Shown: positions 31,417 to 39,934 of the stretch, in pieces
How positions within the stretch are numbered: position 1 is the stretch's first letter
Layout of the letters: each line of letters begins with the position of its first letter
Source: Anaerolineales bacterium
GTDB taxonomy: Bacteria > Chloroflexota > Anaerolineae > 4572-78 > J111
Assembly: GCA_015075405.1 (NCBI GenBank)
Contig: JABTUK010000003.1
Coordinates: 620,001-684,000, forward strand
Direction: 5' to 3'
DNA: 64,000 nucleotides
Position numbers and translations under genes: made by a program
The notes under the pieces: generated by a model
Told to the model about the DNA's origin: nothing
Seen by the model: the letters and a program-made list of their open reading frames with translations, nothing else
Databases searched by the model: none

Positions 31417-31422
31417 TATACT
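31417..31422 (+). promoter_or_regulatory. Candidate -10 box for mutS
   Basis: TATACT has only a weak TTGCTC at -35 spacing. A transcript from here would include P1 copy C in its leader. Confidence 0.35.
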
Positions 31423-31440
31423 TGACCCCAAATTTAGAAT

Positions 31441-31533
31441 CAGTAAATCCAATTTTTCGAGGAGGGAGACACACCCACGTGTCCGAATGGAGCCGCACGA
31501 GGGCGTGCTGGCTCCTCAATGTTGGATCTACTG
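31441..31533 (-). repeat. Palindromic repeat family P1, copy C (diverged)
   Basis: The ends CAGTAAATCC and GGATCTACTG and the shoulder TCGAGGAGGGAG match the inverted form of copy A. The core arms are degenerate (CACACCCACGTG against GAGGGCGTGCTG). It lies in the mutS leader. Confidence 0.8.
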
Positions 31534-31539
31534 AGAATC

Positions 31540-31580
31540 ATTAACCATTCACAATTCACTATTCACCATTCACAATTTTT
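31540..31580. repeat. Micro-repeat abutting the mutS start codon
   Basis: CCATTCACAATTCACTATTCACC-type units (read here in parts) end two bases before ATG 31582. They leave no room for a usual Shine-Dalgarno. Confidence 0.8.
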
Positions 31581-31581
31581 T

Positions 31582-34233
31582 ATGACCACTCCCGTTCGCC
31601 AACAATATTTATCGGTCAAAAAACAATACCCTGATACGATTGTCTTCTTCCGCCTGGGCGACTTTTACGAAACCTTTGACGAGGACGCCCGAACCATCGC
31701 CAAAGCACTCGACATCGTACTGACCTCCCGCAATGTGGATAAGGGCCAACGGGTGCCGATGGCCGGTGTGCCTTATCATGCCGTCGAAAGCTACCTGGCC
31801 CGGCTGATTCGGGCCGGCTTCAAGGTGGCGATTTGCGAGCAGTTGGGCAGCGAGCCGATCAAGGGGCTGGTCCCACGCGAGGTGATCCGGGTGGTGACCC
31901 CCGGCACGGTAGTCGAGTCGAACCTGCTGACAGCCAAGGAGAACAACTATCTGGCGGCGGTGGTGATTCAGGGAGAACGAGCCGGGATTGCTTTTGTAGA
32001 CATCACCACCGGTGAGTTCGCCGCCACCCAGGTGCAGGGCCATGATCTGGCCCGGCTGCTGCTGAACGAAATTACCCGCCTCAAACCGGCGGAGATCATT
32101 GCCCCCAATCCGGCCAGCCTGGAACCCTTTGAACCGTTGAGCACACCCCGCTCGCTCTACGACGAGTGGCGGTTTGAAGCCGGTCACGCCCAGCAAGTGT
32201 TGCAGCGCCATTTTGAGGTGGCAACGCTCGACGGCTTTGGGCTGGGCGGCAAGCCACTGGCCGTGCAGGCCGCCGGAGCAATTATTCAATATGTGGCCGA
32301 CACCCAGAAGCAAGCCCTGGCCCACATCGCCCGCCTCACCGCCTACAACACCGACGCTTTTATGGCTCTCGACGCGGCCACCCGGCGCAACCTGGAACTG
32401 ACCGAGACGATTCGTTCCGGCGCTGTCCAGGGGTCACTGCTGGGGGTGTTGGACAAAACAATCACCCCCATGGGCGGGCGACTGCTGCGAACCTGGCTGC
32501 ACCAACCGCTGCTCGATGTGACCGCGCTGAACGAGCGTCTGGATGCGGTCGAAACCTTTTTTAACGACACCCTGGCTCGCGGCGATCTGCGCGCCCGGCT
32601 CAAAGAAATCGCCGATCTGGAGCGCTTGACCAACCGCGCCATTCAAGGCATCGCCCAGCCGCGTGACCTGTTGGCAATCAGGCGCAGTTTGGAAGCCGTG
32701 CCGGTTATCCAGCAAACCCTGGAGAATTTACGATTTACGATTTACGATTTACGATTAACCGAAAAGCCAACTTCAAGCTCCCCCAATCTCGAATCTCCAA
32801 TCTCTCATCTCAAGTTAGACGCCTGCGCCGACATTTCCAGCCTCATCGCCCAGGCGATTGTGGACGACCCACCGGCGGTGATTGCTAAGGGCGGTTTTAT
32901 CCGGCCCGGTTTTTCGGCGGAACTGGATGGAATTATTGCCAGTTCCCGCGAGGCCAAAGTGTGGGTGGCTAACCTGGAGCCGCAGGAGCGCCAGCGCACC
33001 GGCATCAAGAGTTTGAAGGTCAGCTTTAACAAGGTTTTCGGCTACTACATCGAAGTGTCTCACGCCAACCGCGACTTGATCCCGCCCGATTACATTCGCA
33101 AGCAAACCCTGGTCAACGCCGAGCGCTACATTACCCCGGAGCTAAAGGAGTACGAAAGCCTGATCCTCAACGCCGACGAGCGCCAGCTTGAGGTGGAAAC
33201 GCGCATCTTCAAAGAGGTTTGCGCCCGCATTGGGGCAGCCGCCGAGCGTATCTTGGCCACTTCGCGCGGCCTGGCCTACCTGGACAGCGTGGCCGCCCTG
33301 GCCGAAGTGGCCCAGCACCATAACTACCAACGCCCCAGCCTGAGCGACGACGACGTGCTGGAAATTATCAATGGCCGCCATCCGGTGGTCGAAACTATGC
33401 CGCTGCTCGACGCCGATGGACTGGCGACCGCTTTTGTGCCCAACGATGTCTGCCTGTCGCGAGAGGAACTGATCCACATCATCACCGGTCCCAACATGTC
33501 GGGCAAATCCACCTTTTTGCGACAGGTGGCGCTAATTGTGCTGATGGCTCAAATCGGCAGCTTTGTGCCGGCGGATAAGGCCAAAATTGGGCTGGTGGAC
33601 CGCATCTTCACCCGGATTGGGGCGCAGGATGAGATTCACGCCGGGCAAAGCACCTTTATGGTCGAGATGGTCGAAACGGCTTCCATTCTGTCCCAGAGTA
33701 CGCCGCGCAGCCTGTTGATTCTGGACGAGGTGGGCCGAGGGACCAGCACCTATGACGGCCTGGCCATCGCCCGTGCGGTGGTCGAATACATTCACAACAA
33801 TCCCAAAATTCGGGCCAAAACCTTGTTTGCCACCCACTACCACGAACTGACCGAACTGGCCCGCTATCTGCCCCACGTCCGCAATTACAACGTGGCTGTC
33901 ACCGAAGAAGGCAACAAAGTTGTCTTCCTGCACAAAATTGTGCCTGGCGGGGCCGACCGCTCCTACGGTATCCATGTGGCTCAAATTGCTGGGATTCCGA
34001 AAGCGGTCATCAGCCGGGCTAACGAGATTCTGGAGGAGTTGGAAGGCAGCGCCGACTTTCAGGAGAAAAAAGCCCGCGTCCGTGATGCCTTTTCGGGCGG
34101 GGTGCAGATGTCGTTTTTGGGGCCGGAAACCCATCCGCTGATCGAGGAGATCAAGGCGCTGGAGGTGGACCAGTTGTCGCCTTTGGAGGCGTTGAATAAA
34201 CTGTACGAGTTGAAGCAGAAGGCGACGGGCTAG
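31582..34233 (+). CDS. mutS: DNA mismatch repair protein MutS
   Basis: An 883-residue MutS1. The mismatch-binding Phe-x-Glu is in LGDFYETFDEDA, the Walker A is GPNMSGKST (about 635-643), Walker B is in LLILDEVGRGTSTYDGLA, and the signature FATHYHEL is present. The protein binds mismatches and uses ATP to recruit repair factors. The start at 31582 gives the usual N-terminus; an upstream ATG at 31519 would read a repeat. Residues about 382-411 are an extra low-complexity insert (NLRFTIYDLRLTEK, SPNLESPISHL) encoded by two micro-repeats in the connector before the clamp region. No mutL is adjacent. Confidence 0.97.
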   Translation: MTTPVRQQYLSVKKQYPDTIVFFRLGDFYETFDEDARTIAKALDIVLTSRNVDKGQRVPMAGVPYHAVESYLARLIRAGFKVAICEQLGSEPIKGLVPREVIRVVTPGTVVESNLLTAKENNYLAAVVIQGERAGIAFVDITTGEFAATQVQGHDLARLLLNEITRLKPAEIIAPNPASLEPFEPLSTPRSLYDEWRFEAGHAQQVLQRHFEVATLDGFGLGGKPLAVQAAGAIIQYVADTQKQALAHIARLTAYNTDAFMALDAATRRNLELTETIRSGAVQGSLLGVLDKTITPMGGRLLRTWLHQPLLDVTALNERLDAVETFFNDTLARGDLRARLKEIADLERLTNRAIQGIAQPRDLLAIRRSLEAVPVIQQTLENLRFTIYDLRLTEKPTSSSPNLESPISHLKLDACADISSLIAQAIVDDPPAVIAKGGFIRPGFSAELDGIIASSREAKVWVANLEPQERQRTGIKSLKVSFNKVFGYYIEVSHANRDLIPPDYIRKQTLVNAERYITPELKEYESLILNADERQLEVETRIFKEVCARIGAAAERILATSRGLAYLDSVAALAEVAQHHNYQRPSLSDDDVLEIINGRHPVVETMPLLDADGLATAFVPNDVCLSREELIHIITGPNMSGKSTFLRQVALIVLMAQIGSFVPADKAKIGLVDRIFTRIGAQDEIHAGQSTFMVEMVETASILSQSTPRSLLILDEVGRGTSTYDGLAIARAVVEYIHNNPKIRAKTLFATHYHELTELARYLPHVRNYNVAVTEEGNKVVFLHKIVPGGADRSYGIHVAQIAGIPKAVISRANEILEELEGSADFQEKKARVRDAFSGGVQMSFLGPETHPLIEEIKALEVDQLSPLEALNKLYELKQKATG
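32727..32815. repeat. Two micro-repeats inside mutS
   Basis: TTTACGATTTACGATTTACG units (32727-32757) and AATCTCGAATCTCCAATCTC units (32783-32811) interrupt the gene in frame. The same units occur between genes at 48103-48169, 2392-2447 and 58819-58875. Confidence 0.85.
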
Positions 34234-34280
34234 AGATTGGAGATTGAATTAGACCATGTCAAAATTAAAATCAGCCAAAA

Positions 34281-34331
34281 CGTCTTGCGTCTTACGTGTT
34301 CCATTTTTATTACGCAAGACGCAAGACGCAG
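34281..34331. repeat. Micro-palindrome (CGTCTTGCGTCTT units) upstream of fmdB
   Basis: CGTCTTGCGTCTTACGTG faces ACGCAAGACGCAAGACG around an AT-rich loop. It is the same unit family as 24616-24675 and 43066-43113. Confidence 0.85.
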
Positions 34332-34370
34332 CACCAACTGAGGCTCTCTTTTCTCAGGAGATAACCAGCT

Positions 34371-34646
34371 ATGCCCATCTACGAATACGAATGTATAACC
34401 TGCGGTGAACGGTTTGATAAACTCATCCGCTCCCTCAGCCGCATGCCGGCGGAGATAGACTGCCCGGCTTGCCGGAGCATTGAAACTCGACGGTTGATCT
34501 CTGCCCCGGCTATCCGCACCGGCGACGGCGGCGGCGAGAGCGAAGCCACGGCGGATGTGTCTTCGGCCAAACCCGCCGTTTTTGGCCGTAAGGAATTGAA
34601 TGAAGCACTGGCTAAGAAAAAGGAGTTACGAGAGTCTTCCTCTTGA
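34371..34646 (+). CDS. FmdB family zinc-ribbon protein
   Basis: A 91-residue protein starting MPIYEYECITCGERFD, with a second CPAC at about residues 30-33. Together these make the four-cysteine FmdB zinc ribbon. The C-terminal half is disordered and charged. FmdB proteins were named as putative regulators of an amidase operon, but the function is unproven. AGGAG precedes the ATG by ten bases. Confidence 0.9.
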   Translation: MPIYEYECITCGERFDKLIRSLSRMPAEIDCPACRSIETRRLISAPAIRTGDGGGESEATADVSSAKPAVFGRKELNEALAKKKELRESSS

Positions 34647-34882
34647 GTGTAGAGCGTTCATCTGAGATAAAATTCGCCACTAATTTCACGAATTAACACC
34701 AATTTTTAATATTTATTCGTGAAAATTTGTAGGGTCAAAAACTTGTTGCAGTCTTGAATGCTCAGAGGGGATTGCCAAATCCCCGATTTTGGCCCGGATT
34801 TGGCAATCCAGGCCGAGCAATGAATTGCAACATCCTGTTGACCCTTACATTTATGTGTCAGCCGCATGACCCCTTAAACAAA
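34647..34882. repeat. Intergenic region with a large palindrome
   Basis: GGATTGCCAAATCC and GGATTTGGCAATCC (34768-34808) are nearly perfect inverted arms around a 13-base centre, with outer arms TTGCAGTCTTGAATGCTC and GAGCAATGAATTGCAAC. A short GTGAA/TTCAC inverted repeat precedes it. No gene is seen. Confidence 0.7.
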
Positions 34883-34920
34883 AACCCCCACCTTGCTTGA
34901 TAAAGGCGGGGGTTATTTTT
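34883..34920. terminator. Bidirectional intrinsic terminator
   Basis: AACCCCC, a bulge, CCTT, a seven-base loop, then AAGG and CGGGGGTT followed by ATTTTT. The A-run on the left gives a T-run in the other direction, so it can serve fmdB and the convergent zinc-ribbon gene. Confidence 0.85.
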
Positions 34921-34934
34921 GATAAAGTGAACTT

Positions 34935-35540
34935 CTAGGCCGGGCCTGCTTCCGGCAGGTGGGGTCGGGTTTCGTCGCCGCGTAAGAGCGGGGCGTTTGG
35001 CTCAACCAGCGAGGCCGCCGGAGCCGCCACCATGGGCCGCGTTTCGGACATGACCTGGCCGGAGGAGTTATCGAAATGGTCGGGTGGGGCGGTGGCGACG
35101 CTCACGTGCGTGCCACAGTAGGGGCAGATATTCCAGAGCAGGTTCAGGCTCTTTTGGCAGTGGGGACAAATCTTCTTCAGGGTGGTATGGCAGTCGGGGC
35201 AAACCACCCAGGCTTCATCTACCTGACGCGAGCAGCCGGGGCAGCGGGGCCGCTCTTCCAAATCTTGCAACAGCGCCTCTTCTTCCAGGGAACGCTCGTA
35301 CAGTTCGGCCAGGGTGACGGGCGGGCGCAACAAAAAGTACAGCACCAACCCCAACGGACCAAAGACCACCACCATCAACGTTGCCAGCAAAATGGCAAAA
35401 ACATCACGCGAGCGCCGTTTGACATCCCGAAAAGTCCAGATAATCAGGCTCAACCACAGCGCCAGGAAAAACGCTCCCCCAAAGGCCAGGATGACTTGCA
35501 GCCCGGTAATAATGAAGGAGGGAATTTGAATTTCAGGCAT
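34935..35540 (-). CDS. Membrane protein with double zinc ribbon
   Basis: A 201-residue protein. Two N-terminal membrane helices (about 10-32 and 45-70) are followed by a charged segment. Then come zinc-ribbon cysteine pairs: CPGC, CPDC, CPHC and CPYC (about 98-145). The tail is disordered. It resembles DZANK-type membrane-anchored zinc-ribbon proteins, which are of unknown function. GGAG precedes the ATG at nine bases. It appears monocistronic. Confidence 0.7.
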   Translation of the reverse strand: MPEIQIPSFIITGLQVILAFGGAFFLALWLSLIIWTFRDVKRRSRDVFAILLATLMVVVFGPLGLVLYFLLRPPVTLAELYERSLEEEALLQDLEERPRCPGCSRQVDEAWVVCPDCHTTLKKICPHCQKSLNLLWNICPYCGTHVSVATAPPDHFDNSSGQVMSETRPMVAAPAASLVEPNAPLLRGDETRPHLPEAGPA

Positions 35541-35813
35541 TAAATTTTACTCCATTTTCTCGTTCAATGTTTAAAGTTGGCATGTTTAATGTTCCAACGC
35601 GCCCCCGATTATACCACAATCGAGATTTGAGACAAGCAGCCGAACAAATTTGAGCGTGGTATTACTACTGATACTCATATCATCCATTCGACAGGCTCAG
35701 GACAGGTTTCGAGACCGAAGGTCGAGAAATCCCCAGGCCGCAACGCATAAGATTAAGGTATCGGGGATTTCTCCCTATGGTCGAAATGACATGGCTGAGC
35801 AGGTACAGCGCGG
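35541..35813. repeat. Palindromic family P3 copy 2 joined to a TTCGACAGG-type motif
   Basis: From 35689, CATTCGACAGGCTCAGGACA runs directly into TTTCGAGACCGAAGG and the rest of a P3 element ending at 35792. The left terminal arm of P3 has been replaced. The inserted motif is the one read as PFGRLRAG in a GT-C gene, here in the opposite sense. The rest of the gap holds no gene. Confidence 0.7.
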
Positions 35814-36281
35814 CTACAAAATACCAACCCGCCAGCGATAAACCAAGTCTGCGCCGAGCCAGGCCGTTGCCAAAACCGCAATGGTCCCCAAAAGCATCAA
35901 ACCCAGGTAGGGCCAGCGGCGGCTGGTCAATACATCGGGCCAGCGGAAACGCAGATACAGCAGCAACCCATTCAAAATGAGCAGGGCAACCCCGGCGGTA
36001 ATATGGCTATTGACATTTTCCCGGCGAGGGTCGGCCAGTTCAAGCTGGTTCTGGTCCACCAGCCCGGTCAAACTGGCGACAAGCGCCGCCAACCAACTCA
36101 AGGTAAAACTCCAATAGGCAAACTGTTCATAATCGGCGCGCCCGCGCCACAGATAAGCCAGCGTTAGCAGCACACCCAACAAATAGAAAGCAATGGGGAA
36201 ATGAACGGTCATGGGGTGAAAGGGATGGCCGAAGATAGGGAGTAGGAAGTAGGAAGTAGGAAGTAGGGGGGAAGAGAACAT
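35814..36281 (-). CDS. DUF2231 membrane protein
   Basis: A 155-residue protein with four membrane helices. GHPFHPMTVHFPIAFYLLG and the later NSHITAGV match DUF2231, a family proposed to bind a metal or heme through its histidines. The first fifteen residues (SSPLLPTSYFLLP) are encoded by a GTAGGAAGTAGG micro-repeat, so the reading frame recruited repeat DNA as its N-terminus. The start follows the adenosyltransferase stop by nine bases, so the two are co-transcribed. Confidence 0.78.
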   Translation of the reverse strand: MFSSPLLPTSYFLLPIFGHPFHPMTVHFPIAFYLLGVLLTLAYLWRGRADYEQFAYWSFTLSWLAALVASLTGLVDQNQLELADPRRENVNSHITAGVALLILNGLLLYLRFRWPDVLTSRRWPYLGLMLLGTIAVLATAWLGADLVYRWRVGIL

Positions 36282-36298
36282 TCTTTTTCCCTACTCCT
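36238..36298. repeat. Micro-palindrome at a gene junction
   Basis: AGGGAGTAGGAAGTAGGAAG units face a CCCTACTCC arm. It spans the start of the DUF2231 gene and the stop of the adenosyltransferase gene, coding in both. Confidence 0.75.
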
Positions 36299-36866
36299 CG
36301 CTTTGTGTCCCTACTTCTTTCGCCAGGGTCGTGCGCTGTCCCGCCAGGTGCTCTTCATAGCGGGCCAGGGCGAAAAGGAGCGAGGAAAGCCGGTTCAAAT
36401 AGCGAATGACTTCCTCGTTTTCCAGCCCATCTTCGTGCATGACGCGGGCCACGCAGCGTTCAGCCCGCCTGATAACCGTGCGGGCCACATCCAGCCAGGC
36501 GCTGATGGCCGTATCGCCGGGGACGACAAATTGGGTCAGCGGCGGAATTTCAGCGCCGATTTGGTCAGTTTCCGCTTCCAGCCAGGCCACCCGGTCTGCC
36601 GTCATTTGGGTGGGCAGCTTGACGCCGGGAGCGGTGGCCAATTCGCCCATCAGAACCCACAGATCACGCTGGGCTTCCAAAATGAGCTTTTTGGTCCGGG
36701 CGCTGGCGGCCGGGTCGGCCCGGACCACTCCCATAAAAGAACTGGCCTCATCCACCGTGCCGTAAGCTTCCGGGCGCAAATCATATTTGGGCACCCGCTC
36801 TTTGCCCAGCAGGCTGGTAAAGCCTTCATCGCCGAGGCGGGTGTAAAGAATGGTCTGTTTGGACAT
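36291..36866 (-). CDS. PduO-type cob(I)alamin adenosyltransferase
   Basis: A 191-residue enzyme that transfers the adenosyl group of ATP to cob(I)alamin. Signatures are YTRLGDEGFTSLLG (phosphate contact), YGTVDEASSFMG, and FVVPGDTAISAWLDVARTV followed by RRAERCVARV. The C-terminal RYLNRLSSLLFALARY completes the active site. I chose ATG 36866; the frame is open to 36890. No other cobalamin gene is nearby, so the enzyme probably serves B12-dependent enzymes encoded elsewhere. Confidence 0.93.
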   Translation of the reverse strand: MSKQTILYTRLGDEGFTSLLGKERVPKYDLRPEAYGTVDEASSFMGVVRADPAASARTKKLILEAQRDLWVLMGELATAPGVKLPTQMTADRVAWLEAETDQIGAEIPPLTQFVVPGDTAISAWLDVARTVIRRAERCVARVMHEDGLENEEVIRYLNRLSSLLFALARYEEHLAGQRTTLAKEVGTQSEE

Positions 36867-36897
36867 AATATCTTTTTCAGATGTTACCACTCAAGCT

Positions 36898-36991
36898 CAT
36901 GTCATTTCGAGACCGAAGGTCGAGAAATCCCCAGGTCGCAACAGGTAAAAGTAAGGTATCGGGGATTTCTCCCTGCGGTCGAAATGACATG
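36898..36991. repeat. Palindromic repeat family P3, copy 3
   Basis: It is bounded by CATGTCATTTCGAGACC and GGTCGAAATGACATG, with GAGAAATCCCC and GGGGATTTCTC inner arms. Confidence 0.88.
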
Positions 36992-37005
36992 ACGGAGCAG
37001 TTACT

Positions 37006-37794
37006 TTAAGATTTTGATTTGGCCTCAACCAGTTTTTCCAAAGATCGCCGGGCCTGCTGGCGGACGCCCTGGTGCGAATCTTTGAGCAGCGCCGCCAGCG
37101 GTTGGCGGGCGATGGCGCTTTTGAATTTACCTAGCGCCTCTGCCGCCCAAAATCGAACCACCGGCTCGCTGTCGTTTAAAGCTTTGATAAGGGCTCGAGT
37201 CGCTTTGGCCTTGTTTAAGGCCTTGATGTCGCGCTCGGCGCAAATCCGGCCCAGGGCAATGGCCGAACCGTAGCGGGCATCCGGGTCGTCGTCGTTGAGC
37301 AGGGTTTCAACCAGGGCGTCAACAGCTTCATCGCCCAATTGATTGAGCTGGAAGATGGCAAATTGGTGGTTTTCCGGCTCATCCAGGGCGGTAATCAGCC
37401 GCTCGATTCGTTCCTGCTGCTGGCGCGCTTCCTTTTCCTTCAACGCTTCCAGCCGCTCAAACTGCACCCGCCGCCGGATTTCTTGCATCTCCGCTCGTTT
37501 GGCTCTGGCCCGTTCCAGGTGCGCCCCGCAGTGAGCGCAGTAAACCCCATCAATCCGGTTGAGCGAGTGACACAGGATGCAGTCTACCTTGAGCGAGCCG
37601 CCGCAGTTGGAGCAGTAGCGCAGTTCTTCCCGGTTGGGGGTTTGGCACTGCGGGCAGAGCACGGTTTGGTCGGTCGCCAGATCGGTAATTAATAAGGCTG
37701 TGCCGCAACTGGGACATTCAAATTTCTTGTTGGGTAAGAAATCGCCGGAGAGAGAGCCTCCACAACTGGGACAGACAAGTCGTTCAATTTTCAT
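37006..37794 (-). CDS. Zinc-ribbon and HEAT-repeat protein
   Basis: A 262-residue cytoplasmic protein. Residues 1-95 hold at least four CxxC zinc knuckles (CPSC, CPSC, CPQC, CSNC, CILC, CAHC). Residues about 95-130 form a charged coiled coil, and 135-260 carry HEAT-like repeats (YGSAIALGRI, VRFWAAEALGKF, VRQQARRSLEKL). It looks like an adaptor or scaffold; no specific role can be given. I chose ATG 37794 over a TTG six bases upstream. Confidence 0.75.
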   Translation of the reverse strand: MKIERLVCPSCGGSLSGDFLPNKKFECPSCGTALLITDLATDQTVLCPQCQTPNREELRYCSNCGGSLKVDCILCHSLNRIDGVYCAHCGAHLERARAKRAEMQEIRRRVQFERLEALKEKEARQQQERIERLITALDEPENHQFAIFQLNQLGDEAVDALVETLLNDDDPDARYGSAIALGRICAERDIKALNKAKATRALIKALNDSEPVVRFWAAEALGKFKSAIARQPLAALLKDSHQGVRQQARRSLEKLVEAKSKS

Positions 37795-37857
37795 GGTCAA
37801 ACCTTAGTGATTACCAAAACAATATAGCTTTCCAGAAAAGTTTTTGCTACTGAAACA

Positions 37858-37918
37858 GGTAGCAGGGTAGCAGGTAGCAGATAAAAGGTTTGCTACTTTG
37901 CCGCTTCGCGTGCTACCT
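37858..37918. repeat. Micro-palindrome (GGTAGCAG units)
   Basis: GGTAGCAGGGTAGCAGGTAG faces TTTGCTACTTTGCC and GTGCTACC. It lies between the HEAT protein start and the hepT stop. Confidence 0.75.
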
Positions 37919-37950
37919 TGATTGTTAGGAAAGAATTTTTCATCTATAAT

Positions 37951-38430
37951 TTAAACCAGTTTCTCTAAAAAATCGGCAAAAGCCAGCAGTTCAGTTTGAG
38001 CCTGGGTAAAGGTGGGGTGAAGATTTTTAACCAGCCGTTCAACCCGATGGGGATCAAGCTCAAAGGTGTAAATATTGCGGACAACGTGGCGAAAACGGAG
38101 ATACTCGTCCAACGCTTTGGCTGTTTGGGCAGACAATACGGCGGGACGAATGTTTTTCAGTTCCAGAGTTAGCTGGGATAACATGTCTCGATGCCAAGCG
38201 GAACCTTCCGGCTTGACTCCATCTATTTCAGCCCCGATCAGGGTAAACAAGCGTTCCAGGCCGCTGTAGAAATCGTGTAAATTCAGAGCCACCGCGTCAA
38301 GGTACAAATCCTGCTCGCCGCTGTTTTTCAAAGCCAGGTTCAAGGCGCGTTCGGCTCGGGCCACCACCAGTTCAATCGCGGCTAATTCTTGCCTGATGCG
38401 GGCGGCCAGGAGGAGATAGAGACCGTTCAT
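37951..38430 (-). CDS. hepT: HepT-like HEPN protein (toxin of MntA/HepT pair)
   Basis: A 159-residue all-helical protein of the HepT-like HEPN group, with FRHVVRNIYTFEL at about 113-125. The HEPN RNase motif is usually R-x4-6-H; the corresponding position here reads R-HVVR-N, so the catalytic His seems to be Asn. Either a nearby residue serves, or RNase activity is reduced. ATG 38430 overlaps the antitoxin stop (ATGA). Confidence 0.8.
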   Translation of the reverse strand: MNGLYLLLAARIRQELAAIELVVARAERALNLALKNSGEQDLYLDAVALNLHDFYSGLERLFTLIGAEIDGVKPEGSAWHRDMLSQLTLELKNIRPAVLSAQTAKALDEYLRFRHVVRNIYTFELDPHRVERLVKNLHPTFTQAQTELLAFADFLEKLV

Positions 38431-38810
38431 AACTCCACGCTCTCTTGTTCAATAGCAGCCAGCAAACCGGCTGAGCAAGCCGTAACATCAACCAGGTTAA
38501 TTTCTATCTCACTCGACATATCCAGCAGCACCCCTACGGCCCGAAAATAACTCTCCGGGACCAGGCCCCAAACCGCTAAATCAACATCGCTCCAACGGTG
38601 AAAACGGCCTGGATGAATCAAGGAGCCAAAAACTGCTACCCGAGCGACGTTGAATTGCGTCCTCAACACCCCGGCGGCATGCCTGGCCAGCTCCCAGGCT
38701 CGCTCCTGCCGGACCGCCAGAGCCGCTTTTTGGGCTTCGGCTCGCTGTTGGGCCGCCGCTCGATATTGCCTCATTTCCACCGGGGTTAGATTTGCTGCTG
38801 TTCTGGTCAT
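38427..38810 (-). CDS. mntA: MntA-like nucleotidyltransferase (antitoxin)
   Basis: A 127-residue minimal nucleotidyltransferase. The active-site pattern is GSLIHPGRFHRWSDVDLAV (GS-x11-DxD). An N-terminal coiled coil (QQRAEAQKAALAVRQER) is not part of the minimal fold. In known pairs MntA adenylylates HepT and so silences it. The ATG follows the tsaD stop by two bases, so the pair appears to be transcribed with an essential gene. Confidence 0.82.
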   Translation of the reverse strand: MTRTAANLTPVEMRQYRAAAQQRAEAQKAALAVRQERAWELARHAAGVLRTQFNVARVAVFGSLIHPGRFHRWSDVDLAVWGLVPESYFRAVGVLLDMSSEIEINLVDVTACSAGLLAAIEQESVEL

Positions 38811-38812
38811 TT

Positions 38813-39868
38813 TTACCCCAACCGCAAATTAGCCGATACATCCAAATCCCAATCGGCCACCTGACCGGCTTGCAGCCGCCAATAAGCCGCCGCGCCGATC
38901 ATAGCCGCATTATCGGTGCAGAGCGAGAGCGGCGGCACACGCACCGGACACCCGGCTTCGGCCGTCATCTTGTGGCGCAGCAGGGCATTGGCCGAGACGC
39001 CGCCGGCTAACAAAATCTCGCTGGCCTGGTACTGTTCAGCCGCGGCGACGGTTTTGGTCACCAAGACATCCACCACGGCCATCTGGAACGAGGCGGCAAT
39101 ATCGGCGACGGGCATGGTCCGCAGGGGAAGTTGAGCCTGACCGGCCCCGGTTCGCAGCATGTTCTCGCTGTTGGTGTAGCGCTGCGCCACCCGCAGCACC
39201 GCCGTTTTGAGACCGGAAAAGCTGAAATCAAAGCCGTCGCCCAGGCGAGCGCGGGGAAAGCTGTAGGCATTGGGGTTGCCGCCTTCCGCGGCCTTTTGAA
39301 TGGCCGGCCCGCCGGGAAACCCAATATCCAGCATGCGCGCCACCTTGTCGAAGGCTTCCCCGGCAGCGTCGTCAATGGTGCGGCCCAAAATTTCATAATC
39401 CCCGTGGCCGCGAAGCAACACCAGTTCGGTATGGCCGCCCGACACCAGCAGACAGACCGCCGGAAAATTGATCGGCGGCGGCTGGCCCAGACGCTCGGTA
39501 TCCAGCCAGTTAGAATAAAGGTGTCCTTCCAGATGATTAACGCCCACCAGGGGCAGGTTAAGCCCTACAGCAATACCCTTGGCCGCGTTAACCCCCACCA
39601 GCAGGCTGCCGGCCAGGCCCGGCCCGTGGGTAACGGCGACGGCGTTCAACTCATTCCAGCCGGTCCGCGCCTCGATCAGCGCATCCTGGATAACCGTGCC
39701 AATGGCCAAAACGTGCTGGCGCGAGGCCACTTCGGGAAAAATGCCGCCGTAGCGCCGGTGAATATCAATCTGCGAAGCGATCACATTTGATTTGATCCGA
39801 AAGCCATCCTCAATTACCGCTGCGGCGGTTTCATCGCACGAGGTTTCGATGGCAAGAATTTTGGTCAT
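38813..39868 (-). CDS. tsaD: tRNA N6-adenosine threonylcarbamoyltransferase TsaD
   Basis: A 351-residue ASKHA-fold enzyme that transfers threonylcarbamoyl to A37 of ANN-decoding tRNAs. It has LAIETSCDETAAAV at the start, the metal-binding HxxxH in VNHLEGHLYSNW (about 110-121), GPGLAGSLLVG, and DNAAMIGAAAY near the end. I chose ATG 39868; the upstream open frame to 39982 reads into P1 copy D. The partners TsaB, TsaE and TsaC are not in the window. Confidence 0.96.
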   Translation of the reverse strand: MTKILAIETSCDETAAAVIEDGFRIKSNVIASQIDIHRRYGGIFPEVASRQHVLAIGTVIQDALIEARTGWNELNAVAVTHGPGLAGSLLVGVNAAKGIAVGLNLPLVGVNHLEGHLYSNWLDTERLGQPPPINFPAVCLLVSGGHTELVLLRGHGDYEILGRTIDDAAGEAFDKVARMLDIGFPGGPAIQKAAEGGNPNAYSFPRARLGDGFDFSFSGLKTAVLRVAQRYTNSENMLRTGAGQAQLPLRTMPVADIAASFQMAVVDVLVTKTVAAAEQYQASEILLAGGVSANALLRHKMTAEAGCPVRVPPLSLCTDNAAMIGAAAYWRLQAGQVADWDLDVSANLRLG

Positions 39869-39934
39869 GATAACTGTTCCTGTTTGGCGGGAAGAACTCC
39901 CTGTAGTTCTACTTTGCAATGCACTGATAAGTCT

